Assembly: GCA_013396915.1 (NCBI GenBank)
Contig: VWZL01002554.1
Span: forward strand, 89,076-153,075
Reading direction: 5' to 3'
Origin: Stercorarius parasiticus
Lineage: Eukaryota > Chordata > Aves > Charadriiformes > Stercorariidae
DNA length: 64,000 bases
This document shows, in pieces, positions 25,401-33,600 of the stretch. The notes beneath the pieces were generated by a model. The model searched no databases. It worked only from the letters and a program-made list of their open reading frames with translations, and was not told the origin of the DNA. The translations under genes were made by a program, and so were the position numbers. The first letter of the stretch is position 1; every line of letters starts with the position of its first letter.

Positions 25401-25673
25401 AAGCTGAAAGGGGATCTTTTTCTTTGATCTTATGGCCTTGTTGGAGGGGACTTTTTGGGAAGAATGAAAAAAATGTTTGAGTGTTTTGCCTCATGTTGTG
25501 CTTTTCCCCACACCACAGGATGGATGGAAGGAGTAAAACTTTCAGACCGGGAGAGAGGCTGGTTCCCCGCCGAACACGTGGAACTCATCTCCAGCAAACA
25601 CGCACGTCAGAAAAACCTGAAGGAGGAACAACGTGTGAAGAATGCCAAGCAGCAGGTCTTCTGCAAGAAATAA
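9860..25673 (+). CDS. ARHGEF5: Rho guanine nucleotide exchange factor 5 (ARHGEF5/TIM), spliced
   Basis: This is a Dbl-family exchange factor of the ephexin subgroup. The family activates Rho GTPases (chiefly RhoA-type) and works with Src and PI3K in podosomes and cell migration. Coding exons: 9860-13448, 15322-15403, 15766-15830, 16147-16409, 17327-17487, 18377-18529, 19880-20009, 20899-20973, 22801-22890, 23215-23369, 24066-24227, 24752-24822, 25151-25255, 25519-25673. All junctions are GT-AG and phase-consistent; the total is 5256 nt, or 1751 aa, against about 1597 in human. The long N-terminal region is acidic and low in complexity. An inhibitory-helix motif LLYQEYSDV lies near residues 1248-1256, then DH (about 1335-1525), PH (about 1540-1665) and SH3 (about 1668-1730). 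The start ATG at 9860 gives MEPEE, resembling the mammalian MEAEE start. An earlier coding exon cannot be excluded because the frame stays open back to the acceptor. Confidence 0.96.
13449..15321 (+). other. ARHGEF5 intron 1 (coding numbering)
   Basis: This intron has a gtgagt donor and a cttacatgcag acceptor. It is ordinary intronic sequence with a short TG/TA/CA simple-sequence patch (about 14605-14665). I see no exon and no interspersed repeat that I can name. Confidence 0.7.
15322..15403 (+). CDS. ARHGEF5: ARHGEF5 coding exon 2
   Basis: It is 82 nt, entered in phase 1 and left in phase 2 (cg|gtaagt). It encodes [18 protein letters not shown] then VSSETVIL, matching the linker in mammalian ARHGEF5 that ends in a DTVVF-like segment. 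Confidence 0.85.
15766..15830 (+). CDS. ARHGEF5: ARHGEF5 coding exon 3
   Basis: It is 65 nt, with acceptor gacag and donor t|gtaagt. It encodes [20 protein letters not shown] and then NS, a basic linker just before the inhibitory helix. It is equivalent to the mammalian REKK...FSRRCSKLINS segment. Confidence 0.88.
16147..16409 (+). CDS. ARHGEF5: ARHGEF5 coding exon 4 (autoinhibitory helix)
   Basis: It is 263 nt, with acceptor tcacag and donor gag|gtaata. It opens with [20 protein letters not shown]. In the ephexin family this LYQEYSD helix packs on the DH domain and blocks GTPase access until its tyrosine is phosphorylated by Src-type kinases; here Tyr1250 and Tyr1253 are both kept. The rest ([19 protein letters not shown]) is the conserved lead into the DH domain. 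Confidence 0.95.
16410..17326 (+). other. ARHGEF5 intron 4
   Basis: It has a gtaata donor and a ctctcaag acceptor. It is A/G-rich in 16850-17100, and no repeat or exon was recognised. Confidence 0.65.
17327..17487 (+). CDS. ARHGEF5: ARHGEF5 coding exon 5 (DH domain start)
   Basis: It is 161 nt, phase 0 in and phase 2 out. It encodes [20 protein letters not shown] and onward, the first conserved helix (CR1 region) of the DH domain, where the SEASYLRSL motif contacts the GTPase switch region in Dbl proteins. It ends in [14 protein letters not shown]. Confidence 0.95.
17488..18376 (+). other. ARHGEF5 intron 5
   Basis: It has a gtgaga donor and a gtgctgcag acceptor. It holds A-rich runs (17891-17923) and nothing else recognisable. 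Confidence 0.65.
18377..18529 (+). CDS. ARHGEF5: ARHGEF5 coding exon 6 (DH domain)
   Basis: It is 153 nt, phase 2 in and out. It encodes [20 protein letters not shown] ... [20 protein letters not shown], near-identical to mammalian ARHGEF5. It is the central DH helices. Confidence 0.95.
18530..19879 (+). other. ARHGEF5 intron 6
   Basis: It has a gtaagt donor followed by a long T run, and acceptor ctcccacag. I see no repeat or exon that I can support. Confidence 0.65.
19880..20009 (+). CDS. ARHGEF5: ARHGEF5 coding exon 7 (DH conserved region 3)
   Basis: It is 130 nt and encodes [20 protein letters not shown] then [20 protein letters not shown]. The [19 protein letters not shown] helix is the signature of the DH catalytic face, and the residues expected to contact the GTPase are intact, so exchange activity is likely retained. 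Confidence 0.96.
20010..20898 (+). other. ARHGEF5 intron 7
   Basis: It has a gtaact donor and a tcatgcag acceptor. No recognisable element is seen inside. Confidence 0.65.
20899..20973 (+). CDS. ARHGEF5: ARHGEF5 coding exon 8 (DH domain)
   Basis: It is exactly 75 nt, phase 0 at both ends. It encodes [20 protein letters not shown] and then DALEK, the NILKRT helix of the DH domain. Skipping it would keep the frame but break the catalytic helix. Confidence 0.95.
20974..22800 (+). other. ARHGEF5 intron 8
   Basis: This intron holds the diverged CR1 copy (21030-21609). The remaining 1.2 kb after it shows nothing nameable. The acceptor tcctttgcag is strong. Confidence 0.7.
21030..21609 (+). mobile_element. 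CR1 LINE, diverged 3' end in ARHGEF5 intron 8
   Basis: The same order of CR1 3' blocks is present (cctcattgctgtctacagct, ggttggatattaggaagaag, ggaacgatctccccaggaaa, ttccaactcaggatattcag, gtgattc), with many substitutions and small indels. It is an older copy in sense orientation within intron 8. Confidence 0.88.
22801..22890 (+). CDS. ARHGEF5: ARHGEF5 coding exon 9 (end of DH)
   Basis: It is 90 nt, phase 0 at both ends. It encodes [20 protein letters not shown] and then [10 protein letters not shown], the last DH helix and the DH-PH linker. Confidence 0.95.
23215..23369 (+). CDS. ARHGEF5: ARHGEF5 coding exon 10 (PH domain start)
   Basis: It is 155 nt and encodes [20 protein letters not shown] then the first PH strands, ending in [18 protein letters not shown]. 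The LFNDCLLL strand is typical of Dbl-associated PH domains. Confidence 0.95.
24066..24227 (+). CDS. ARHGEF5: ARHGEF5 coding exon 11 (PH domain)
   Basis: It is 162 nt and encodes [20 protein letters not shown] then EMKLHG ... NVFRLFLL ... VEFLFRTET. It ends in phase 2 (ca|gtaaga). Confidence 0.95.
24557..24676. other. Assembly gap (120 Ns)
   Basis: A run of 120 undetermined bases lies inside ARHGEF5 intron 11, flanked by C-rich sequence (cccctcc... on the left, ccccgcc on the right). The true length is unknown. It starts 330 nt after one PH exon and ends 75 nt before the next, so no coding sequence appears lost. Confidence 0.97.
24752..24822 (+). CDS. ARHGEF5: ARHGEF5 coding exon 12 (C-terminal PH helix)
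   Basis: It is 71 nt and encodes [20 protein letters not shown] then EC, the PH C-terminal helix with its invariant Trp. Two acceptors sit in tandem (cag|cag): AG at 24750-24751 or at 24753-24754. The first keeps the Ser that matches the mammalian TETQSEKLRW. Confidence 0.92.
25151..25255 (+). CDS. ARHGEF5: ARHGEF5 coding exon 13 (SH3 start)
   Basis: It is 105 nt and encodes [20 protein letters not shown] then [15 protein letters not shown]. The [17 protein letters not shown] segment is the RT-loop portion of the SH3 domain. Confidence 0.95.
25519..25673 (+). CDS. ARHGEF5: ARHGEF5 terminal coding exon 14 (SH3 end and tail)
   Basis: It is 155 nt including TAA at 25671-25673. It encodes [20 protein letters not shown] then VELISS, the second half of the SH3 with the conserved GWFP, followed by a Lys-rich tail ([13 protein letters not shown] ... 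CKK). Confidence 0.95.
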
Positions 25674-25937
25674 GACTCTCTTTTGTTTGGACCTGTACAG
25701 TCTCCCTGCCATGGGGAAACCATCTTTTTTCTATTGTGCCTCAGAAGAAACACCTCTGCAAAGAGCATAATACAGCACTTTGACAGAACCAGGTGCTTTT
25801 TGCCAAAGAAAGCGGGAATTCAATCAGGAAAAATCATTCACTTCCTCTGTGTCACCAGGACTACAGCAGCAGTAGGAGGAAAAAAAGTTGCATGTATTGC
25901 TTGCTTTGTGGTAGTAGAGAGGGACTTTAATCAGACA

Positions 25938-26161
25938 GAGGTCTGGAATCTGGACTTCTGAAAATATATTCCTGGTTTTGCCACTGACAAGTTGCAGGAT
26001 GTGGGGCAAGTCACTTAGGAATTCTGCCTCAGTTTTCCCATCTGTGAAATGGGGGTAAACTCACCTACCTCACCAGATGTTGTGAGGCTAAATTCATTAG
26101 TATTAGCATACTAAGAGCTTTGAGTTCCTGAGAAGAAAGGTGCTAAGTGCAAAGCACAATA
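25938..26161 (+). mobile_element. Ancient MIR/CORE-SINE (MIR1_Amn-like)
   Basis: The order of blocks matches the tRNA-derived amniote MIR: ggtctggaatctggacttct, then ttttgccactgacaag, gggcaagtcactta, gcctcagttttcccatctgt, gaaatggggg, acctacctcacc, tgttgtgaggctaaattcat, then the tail agagctttgag ... aaaggtgctaagtgcaaag. The tail ending resembles the MIR1_Amn type rather than mammalian MIR. It is in sense orientation, in the likely ARHGEF5 3' UTR. Confidence 0.85.
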
Positions 26162-26552
26162 TAGTTGAGGAGAGTGTTCCATTTGAATGTCCTCCTGATA
26201 TTTTGATGGTATTGATCCTCCATAGAGTAATTTCCATTTAGAACAATTTTATCTATTTGATCGTGCAAGTCTACTGTTTTTTAGATAGGCAAATATTTCA
26301 TTGTATCTAAACTTCACTCAGTCTCAGCATATTGCTAGGAGTCCTTGACAGCATTAGAAAATCCACTTGAGTTAAGCAAAGTTTTCAGAAGCGACTATGA
26401 TGATTTCCCCCACCTTAAAAGGTATCAAGCTGAAGAATCTATTTTGCAATGGTCACCTCCCTTCTGAACAAGTGTCCCAGTAAGCCACCTGAAATGACCC
26501 TTTTTTACCTTGCCTCCCACTCAAAGAAGAACAGTGACTTTCAACAAAGATT

Positions 26553-26558
26553 TTTATT
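26553..26558 (-). terminator. Candidate minus-strand poly(A) signal
   Basis: AATAAA reads on the minus strand in a context with a following U/G-rich stretch. It could end a minus-strand transcript converging on ARHGEF5. There is no other proof of such a transcript. Confidence 0.25.
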
Positions 26559-27099
26559 AGGTGTTGGTACACGCCCTGTACAAAATAACCATGACTAGGC
26601 ATATGCAATGAAGTGGCACTTTCCTGCTGCTCTTAATCTGATAGCTGACGTGGTATTGCATGCACCATTTTGCACACTTATAGAAAACACTGAGATATTT
26701 AGCCACTGTAGATAAAGTCAAAATACGTACCGGAGACTTTGTTCTTTTTTAGAACACTCTGGTTTCAAGTCCAGTTTACATGCAGTCCTGCTTTTGTGCA
26801 GAACCTGTCTATTTGAGGACAGGCCTTTAACTGTAAAATAATGTTTCTGTGTTAAAGTGTTTGCGTTCAGTCAATGCAAGATCAAGTATAAGAATCAATA
26901 CACCAAAGAAAGCAACGTGTAGCCTTCTTGCATTTGATATATTTGAAGAATTAGTTATCTTCATATCTCCAGCTTTCTATCTCTGTAACATTCTGCCTTT
27001 AATTCCCATTTATGTGTATCTAGTATAGCATATTACAGCCTATTTATATCAATAATTTTAGCTGGATTAAAAAAAAAAGTTGCTTTTAGTCCTAATAAA

Positions 27100-30000
27100 C
27101 TCATGCACTTCTCCAGTTAAAATAAACAACTTTCTGCTTTCCTTGTTACCTAGCTTTTCATCTCAAATATAAGTAATTAAATATTTACTGAACACATATT
27201 TAGTATTTTCATTGTTTTCCCCAATATAACTCTCTTAAGTGAATATTAAGTACAAATAGCAATACTTAGCAGAGGCAGTGAAGAAAGCTCGCTTTACCAG
27301 ACATACCTTAAGATTGTACAGTGTTATCACCAGCCCTGAAGTGACAGCTGCTACAGGTTCTGTAGTGGTGTTAGTCATCAGTATGTCAAGGTAAGCTAAA
27401 GCGATGACCTACAGAAGATGGGAGTCCAGTCCACTATACCAGTATTATCTGGTTGTCTTTTAAAATCTATGGTCCCAACTACAATCTGGATGCTTTTTTT
27501 TTTTTCTCTAGAAGAACCGAAGCTGATCCCTAGCTAAGAAAAAAAGCAAGGCCCTACCTCAAACTAAAATAAGTGACATAAGGGTTATAACCCTTAACAA
27601 GACCCATGAATGTTCAGAGATCCAAAATACTTGCTTGTTGCAGGCTGTCATGAATTTATGCAATATGTAAGTCATCAGGATCACCTGAGCGTCTCAGCTG
27701 AGATACAGAACACTGCCATGGGATCAATGCAGTATGTGCCTGTGTAAGGTCATCTTCCGCAGGCAGTCAGAGGCATCCCATGTCCATGCCAGCTTCACCT
27801 TTGCTACTTGTATCATGAGGAGGCAGGCCCCAGACATTCCCATTCTAAATCAGAAGTAACCTTGTTAAACATTTTAAAAGTCATCAATTCTTTACTCTTT
27901 CAACTTCCACTCTCAAAAACAAGCGGGCATATTGTTCATTAGAGTCTCCCATGGTGGTTTCTATGTTAAATTCTGTATGTTCTTGTTGAGATAAGAAACT
28001 TTAAGGCTGCTGCTGTTGTGACTTACAGGACTTCTATACTGTTTAACTAGTTGGATCAAAGGTTAACTTCTCCCTTTCACAGGCACAGGCTTTATTTCCT
28101 GTTGTCATTTTTTTTTTTTTTATGTTTAGGAACATTTAAAGGTCAGCTTATGCTTCTAAGAATAAGTGTTTATACTCTGGTTTACTTGGATTTCTTCTAT
28201 TTCAGATAAACCTCAACTTCTCACTATTCAGTTAAATTTTTAGCCCCAGCACCATCCTGCCACCAAAATCCATAAACAAAGCTGCACTGACTTGCTTCCT
28301 GCTTTTTGAAACTGATTAACATCTCCTTGGTTTATACAAACTTAATCAAACTAATACAATATAACTTAAAACTGCAGATTCATGAGGCAGGAATCAAGTT
28401 GGCAGATTATCTGCTGTGTCCTATTACAGTCTTAATTATAAGTCAGGATCTCTCCTTACGTTATCGCAGAAAATCAGTATTAAACAGAAATAGAAGTGTA
28501 GAGTTTGTCAGCCAAATCCCTATACTTCTCTAGCAAGATCCCCAAAGAAGGGCCACAGAATAGGAACACTGTATGAAATGCCAGTGTATCTTCAACAGCT
28601 GGCTGTAAATTGAAGCATGAAGAAACCGTAATCTTCCACAGGAACCTGTGGAGACTGATACATAGTGTATCTGGAGAAGAGAAATCAATATTTCTATACT
28701 GAAAAAGAAAGACAACACTTACAGGGCAGCTACACTTATTTGTGTGATAAGAACAGCAATGAAATACAAACATGAACTACATTTAAAAAGTTTTGTTGAG
28801 AATCTGAGAAATTCGTGGTTTATGAAAATCAAATGTTATGACTGCTGTTATTTTTTTCATACTAGAAGTTATATATATAAATATATATGTGGCTCAAAAA
28901 AAAAAAGAAGCTCTCAGCCCTGGAGACCTATGTTGGTCCCTCCTAAAGGAAAATAAATTAAAGCATTCTTCACAGTTAAAGCATTCCCTTTCATAATGCT
29001 AGAAAAAGCTGAAAGAGGACCAGAGTTCAGTCAATAAACACAACCTTGCTCAGAAACAGGAACCTCTAAAGCAGTTCGTGATTTTTATTTTTGCGCTTTT
29101 ATCTGATATTGAAGAGGTCCCATCCCCTCTAAGATCAGAGCTGTGTTTTGTCAGCTGAAGGCTGATAACAAATTAAATGCCATTTTAGCCACAATAACAT
29201 TCCAGCCAGCCTGTCTTGCATTTGGTGGCTGAACCAGGTGCACTGTTAAGACTAATTATACTGTCTCTAAAATGCTGGCACACATGTTTCAGGTTACACT
29301 CATTTAACGTAATGAAACTACTCTCAGGTGAAAGCATCTGCAGAAGCAGGATCTTCGATGCTAGAGCGAACCTTGAAACAAAGACAGGGTGCGTGGGGAA
29401 ACGCACAGTAGGAGAATGGTGCTACGCCAGCAATGAGCTACTAAGCCAATAACCAAGATGAGGATGAAGGATGTTCTGTCTTGGTGCAGGAGAACGCCAT
29501 TAAGCAAATCCCATTCTTCAAGCAAACACTGTCTTTGCTGTTTATAGACACGCGAGTTGTGTTTACAGATGGCTGCGCTTCACTTGGTGGTTAGCAAAGC
29601 TGTATGCAGAGGAGGCAAGAGGTTTCTGGAACCATCGTGGCCTAAGCTGCAGCGCAGGTCTCTCGAACAACTGCAGGTGAGAAGATGGAAGTCAGAAAAG
29701 CCAGGCTTGGTTCACTCCTGCCCTCCATCTTGCATAGACACCTGCAAGCGCACAAGGCTGTTTTAAATGTTACCTGAGCAGATGACAACACTTGCAGTAA
29801 TGCGAGATCACTAACTGCCTGGTACTGCTCTGTTAGGAGCCTTATTTTTTGTAAGAATTGTTTAAGTATTGAAAGGACACAAAACTACAGCGCCTACAAG
29901 TCAAGAAGTGCCATTTATTTCTTGCAACCACTAGTTTATGGAGAACCAGAAGCACCACTAAATAACTGCAGCCAGAGCACATTAAAAAAAAAAAAAAAAA

Positions 30001-30119
30001 AGAATCTGTCTTCCTGCCAGCCCACAAGGAAAGATAACGAGTTGCATCTCATTCATATTACACCATCCAATTTTGTAACATCTGGGTTTCCAAGGCGTGC
30101 TATTAGCGATATTTAAGCC
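27100..30119. other. Intergenic region between ARHGEF5 and NOBOX
   Basis: This is A/T-rich sequence with A and T homopolymers (27494-27505, 28109-28121, 29983-30001) and TA dinucleotides near 28870. I recognise no repeat family. Exon-like segments at 28480-28698 (-) and 29569-29676 (+) are discussed as findings. Confidence 0.55.
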
Positions 30120-30289
30120 CTTTCCTCACGGGAGCTGAACGGTCTCTCAGGTGCCCTCAGACGTGCCAGAAACGCTTCTGTACCCCCGCTGCGGGGGCCA
30201 GGTTTCTTCCCCTCTCGGAGCCCGGTTCTCTGTCCCCCCCAGACCGTGAGAGCGGAGAGGCCGCTTCGCCGCACGGCGGCCCGCGGAAG

Positions 30290-30448
30290 ATGGCTCCCCT
30301 CGGCCGAGGACGCCTGAGGAGGGCAGAAGGCAGGCAGCGCGAGCCTCCCCACAACGGCCGCCGGCCTCCCTCCGCCGTGGCGGCGGGGCTGCGGCCCCGT
30401 TACCTGCGACTGCTGGGGGAGCCTGCCCCCGCCGGCCCGGGCGGCTGA
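30290..30448 (+). CDS. Possible 52-aa upstream ORF in the NOBOX leader
   Basis: The ATG at 30290 sits in the YY1-like motif and the frame ends at TGA 30446-30448, 165 nt before the NOBOX ATG. The product (MAPLGRGRLRRAEGRQREPP start) is Arg/Pro-rich, as expected by chance in a CpG island. It matters only if transcription starts upstream of it, when it would act as a uORF. I do not claim a functional protein. Confidence 0.2.
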   Translation: MAPLGRGRLRRAEGRQREPPHNGRRPPSAVAAGLRPRYLRLLGEPAPAGPGG

Positions 30449-30613
30449 GGTGAGTTGGTCGGGTAGCCTCGGCCCCGCTCTCCCCCACAGGGTTGCTGGC
30501 CGCCCAGGTGGTCTTGATGAGCTGGCCAGGGCCGGCGGCCGCCGTTCGAGCGGGGCTCGCCGTCGGGCGGGGCATTAACCAGGCCGGGTCGGAGGCGCCA
30601 CCACCGAGCCGGC

Positions 30614-30659
30614 ATGGACGGGGCGGGCGCAGAGGAGGAGCGGGCGTCCGAAGGGCTGG
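30614..30659 (+). CDS. NOBOX: NOBOX coding exon 1 (predicted)
   Basis: ATG at 30614 (ggcATGg) encodes [15 protein letters not shown] plus one base before g|gtaagg. Joined to exon 2 it restores a Glu codon and an open frame. It lies inside the CpG island. There is no homology support for these 15 residues, only phase and context. Confidence 0.6.
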
Positions 30660-33600
30660 GTAAGGGCCGGGCGGTGGGGCCGGGGCGCCAGTTCTCATTA
30701 ATGACCGAAGGAGGGGGGAGGCACCCGGCAATGAGCCTAATGAGCGGCCCCGGTGGAGGATAACGATCCTGTTGCCTCCTCCAGGCCGTTATCCGTGCGG
30801 TGGGCCCGCCGCGTGGGCTGTGATGGTGAGGGCCGGCAGCCCTTAGCCCCTGCCTCCCCGTCGTGGCCTTGGGCAGGCGGCCCCGCGTTACCCTAGGCCT
30901 GAGGGAAAGCTGCCTTTTTTCCCGGAGTCCCTGGGGGGCGTCTTTTGGGCGATGGGCTGCTGTTCGCCTCGCTGCCTGTGTGGCCTTCGTGTCACCTGGC
31001 TTGTAAACGCCCCTGGCAAGCTGGTGTGAGGGTTGTGAGCTGGTGGTCTTACCTTCGTGTCACACTAAGGGATTCCCGCTGCCTCTGGGTGTCGAGGCTG
31101 TTGGCACTTAACACCTTCACCCACCGTCCAGTTTTCCTGCTCCTAGTCTGAGCTTGCATGGGTGAACCTATGAAGTTGATGTTTCTCCCTGTGCGTGTGC
31201 TCAGGTTGCTTTGTATCAAATGCTACAAACAGCCTTAAAAATTTTGCTGTCACTGTGCAAGTGGTTTCCTTGTTCAAAGAAATGTTTAAGGAAGTGGTTG
31301 TGAGAAGAAAAAGAGGACTCTGCTTCCTGCTCGTGCACCTTCAGCAGGTCAGGCGTTCTATACTACGTATGTATGATGTTGACAGTCAGTTAAATTCCCT
31401 TCTACTTAGGGTTACGTTTATCTGAAAGTGGGACAAGGTGATGTTCAGTCTGGCCTCTTATCATATGAATATTGGGAGAAAGGAGTGGTTTGATATGTCC
31501 CTATTTGTTACCACGAAGGCCTATCTTTCTCTCCGAACTTGATTTTCATTTCAGGTGTTTTCTTTGGCAATCTCCGCTTGTTGTCGGGCCTTTGCTATAT
31601 GTTCTAGAAATAGAGACAGGAATTTACTTTCTCTTGGAGGAATATTCCTGTAGATGATAGAAAACTCCCAGGTGTCAGTCTCTTTCTCTGCTGCGGATAC
31701 AAGGTACATACACAACTTTGAAATGTATTTTGTGATGTAAGTACATACTGGTGTTTGCATAAAAATAAGTAAAAAGCCTTCTCAAATCACAGCACTAAGC
31801 TGAAAATGCTATTCCTGATTTGAGGCAGAGGGTGAGTGACAGAATGGATGACATGGGAAAATATTAGCTTTTTCACATAATGAGCGCCATAAGCTCAGAG
31901 CCAGTGAGGAGGATGGTGGAAAAAGGAGTTATATAGAACATAGCCAGCTTCTGCCTTGCTCAGTTCTTGACCCTCATCAGGATATTTCATCTCATTTAAC
32001 AGCAGTGGAAACTGTTGCTGCTTAACAAGATCAGATTATTACTGTTGCATAGTTTCCTGCTTCGGTCTCTTTCCCCTGCAACTAATTTGGTTCTCTTAAT
32101 CCTGTAAAAAGCAAATTAGAAGGTCTTGGAAGCAGCCTGGCGTTCCTTCATACTTTATGAAGATTCTCCCTCTGACTGGTGTTATGGGGCTCCTTCTTGA
32201 TTAACAATTGTTTAAGCAGGAAACAGTGTGGCAGAAAAGTCCTTTATTTTGGCATTGCACTAACATATATCAAAAGTAGGACAGAGTGAGATTAAATTAT
32301 TTTAGATCCTTTTCCTCAAAAATTAAACAACCATGTTTCTCTGTAGGCACATACAACTGAAATGCTGCCAGCGGTCTGCTCAAACTTTCCTTTTCCTCTT
32401 TCCAGACAGAGGCAGATATGTGGGTTTGGTTTTATTATTCTGATTTCTGTTCTTGAGAAATAGTAACTTTTTTTTTTTTTTTTAAGTAGCAGCAATCACA
32501 CAGACTCGCATCCTGAGACATTCAGCAGATTTTCTTTTTTCTTCTTTTGGAAATGTATATGCCAGCTGGGAAAGTATAATGCTTCTGTTGCCTATTTTAA
32601 TTATTTCTCTTGCTGTGTTCTTTCTCACCTGTCTTCTACTATTAAATTTCTCTTATTCTAATGCAGTTTGTGCTTTTTGTTGAACTTGGTCAGACTTCTA
32701 TTTTTGTCCTCAGCCAGCTGTTTCATTACCTATCTTGTAAAGTCTGTCATTCGTAAGTGTTGTGGCTGAAGCTGCAGAAAACTAATTTAAGGCAGTTATT
32801 AGAAGTTTGTACAATCAATTGGGTTTTTGCTTCATCAGCTTGAGTACGATAGAAACAGAAACCTCTATAAATCAAAAAGTGATGTCATTTGTCAGATAAT
32901 CACTGCTGACACAGTAGATGAAAATTCTGCTTGCATTTTTCATTTGCTCATTTTAATAAGGTGACACTTACTGTCTTGATAAGTCATTGATTTTTGTTCC
33001 GTTCCTTATTCTAAAGACCTTTGTTATCCCCAGTGCTGTTTTCCCACTACTGTATTTGTAATACACAACCTTCCCTTTATTCTCTGTGTCTAGAATTAAT
33101 TCTTCCTGTAGTTTACAGTTGGTTGTTTTTGCAGGCATCTTCATTCTCAAAATGAGGCTTTTCTCATCTCAGATGTTTGAATATCTCCATGTCGACCATA
33201 TATCATTCTTTGCTGTTGCTTTCCTCGCAGCGCTCTATCCTGGTGACAGTCTTTATTTTGAACTCTCTAGTTCTTTTCACTGTTGGGTTTCATTGTATAG
33301 TGTTTTCCTTCTCCCATAACTGAAAATTCCATTCCAGGCATACCTGTTTTCTCACACCATCCAGGCACATCTGGCTTAGACAATGTGCATGTGGTGTGGG
33401 GGGTTGTTGTTTTTCATTTTTTCCTTGTAGAGCACAAGGACGAGAAGGAGAAGACATCGCTGAATACTGAGCACTTCGTGGTAGGTGCTGTTGCTGTCAG
33501 TGGGCATGGTACAGGGAGCAGTGTACTATCTGCATTCCAAAGCACAGCTATAAATGAAGAAGTTGAGGATACCTTGGGAACAGAAGATAGGATCAGCCCT

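Larger units (their letters stand above)
25674..27099 (+). other. ARHGEF5: Probable ARHGEF5 3' UTR and flank
   Basis: No coding sequence is seen. The first clear AATAAA on the + strand is at 27094-27099 (a second is at 27121), so a 1.4-kb 3' UTR is possible. The actual cleavage site is not determined. The segment contains the MIR-like SINE. Confidence 0.5.
30120..30950. promoter_or_regulatory. CpG island promoter at the NOBOX 5' end
   Basis: CpG dinucleotides are dense here and rare on either side. It contains a YY1-like aagatggct (30287-30295), + strand donors at 30450 (gctgag|gtgagt) and 30660 (g|gtaagg), and a minus-strand donor whose exon ends at about 30404 (gcag|gtaacg). It therefore looks like a promoter with possible transcription both ways. 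Confidence 0.75.

Noticed and set aside
30147..30731. 194-codon minus-strand frame in the CpG island
   Set aside because: Composition is Ala/Pro/Gly/Arg as expected for any frame in GC-rich DNA, and there is no recognisable domain. A minus-strand donor inside it argues it is at most 5' leader.
33385..33430. Upstream extension of NOBOX exon 2 to an in-frame ATG at 33385
   Set aside because: The stretch is followed by a clear polypyrimidine tract and AG acceptor at 33429-33430, so it is intron. It could act as a start only if an intronic promoter existed.
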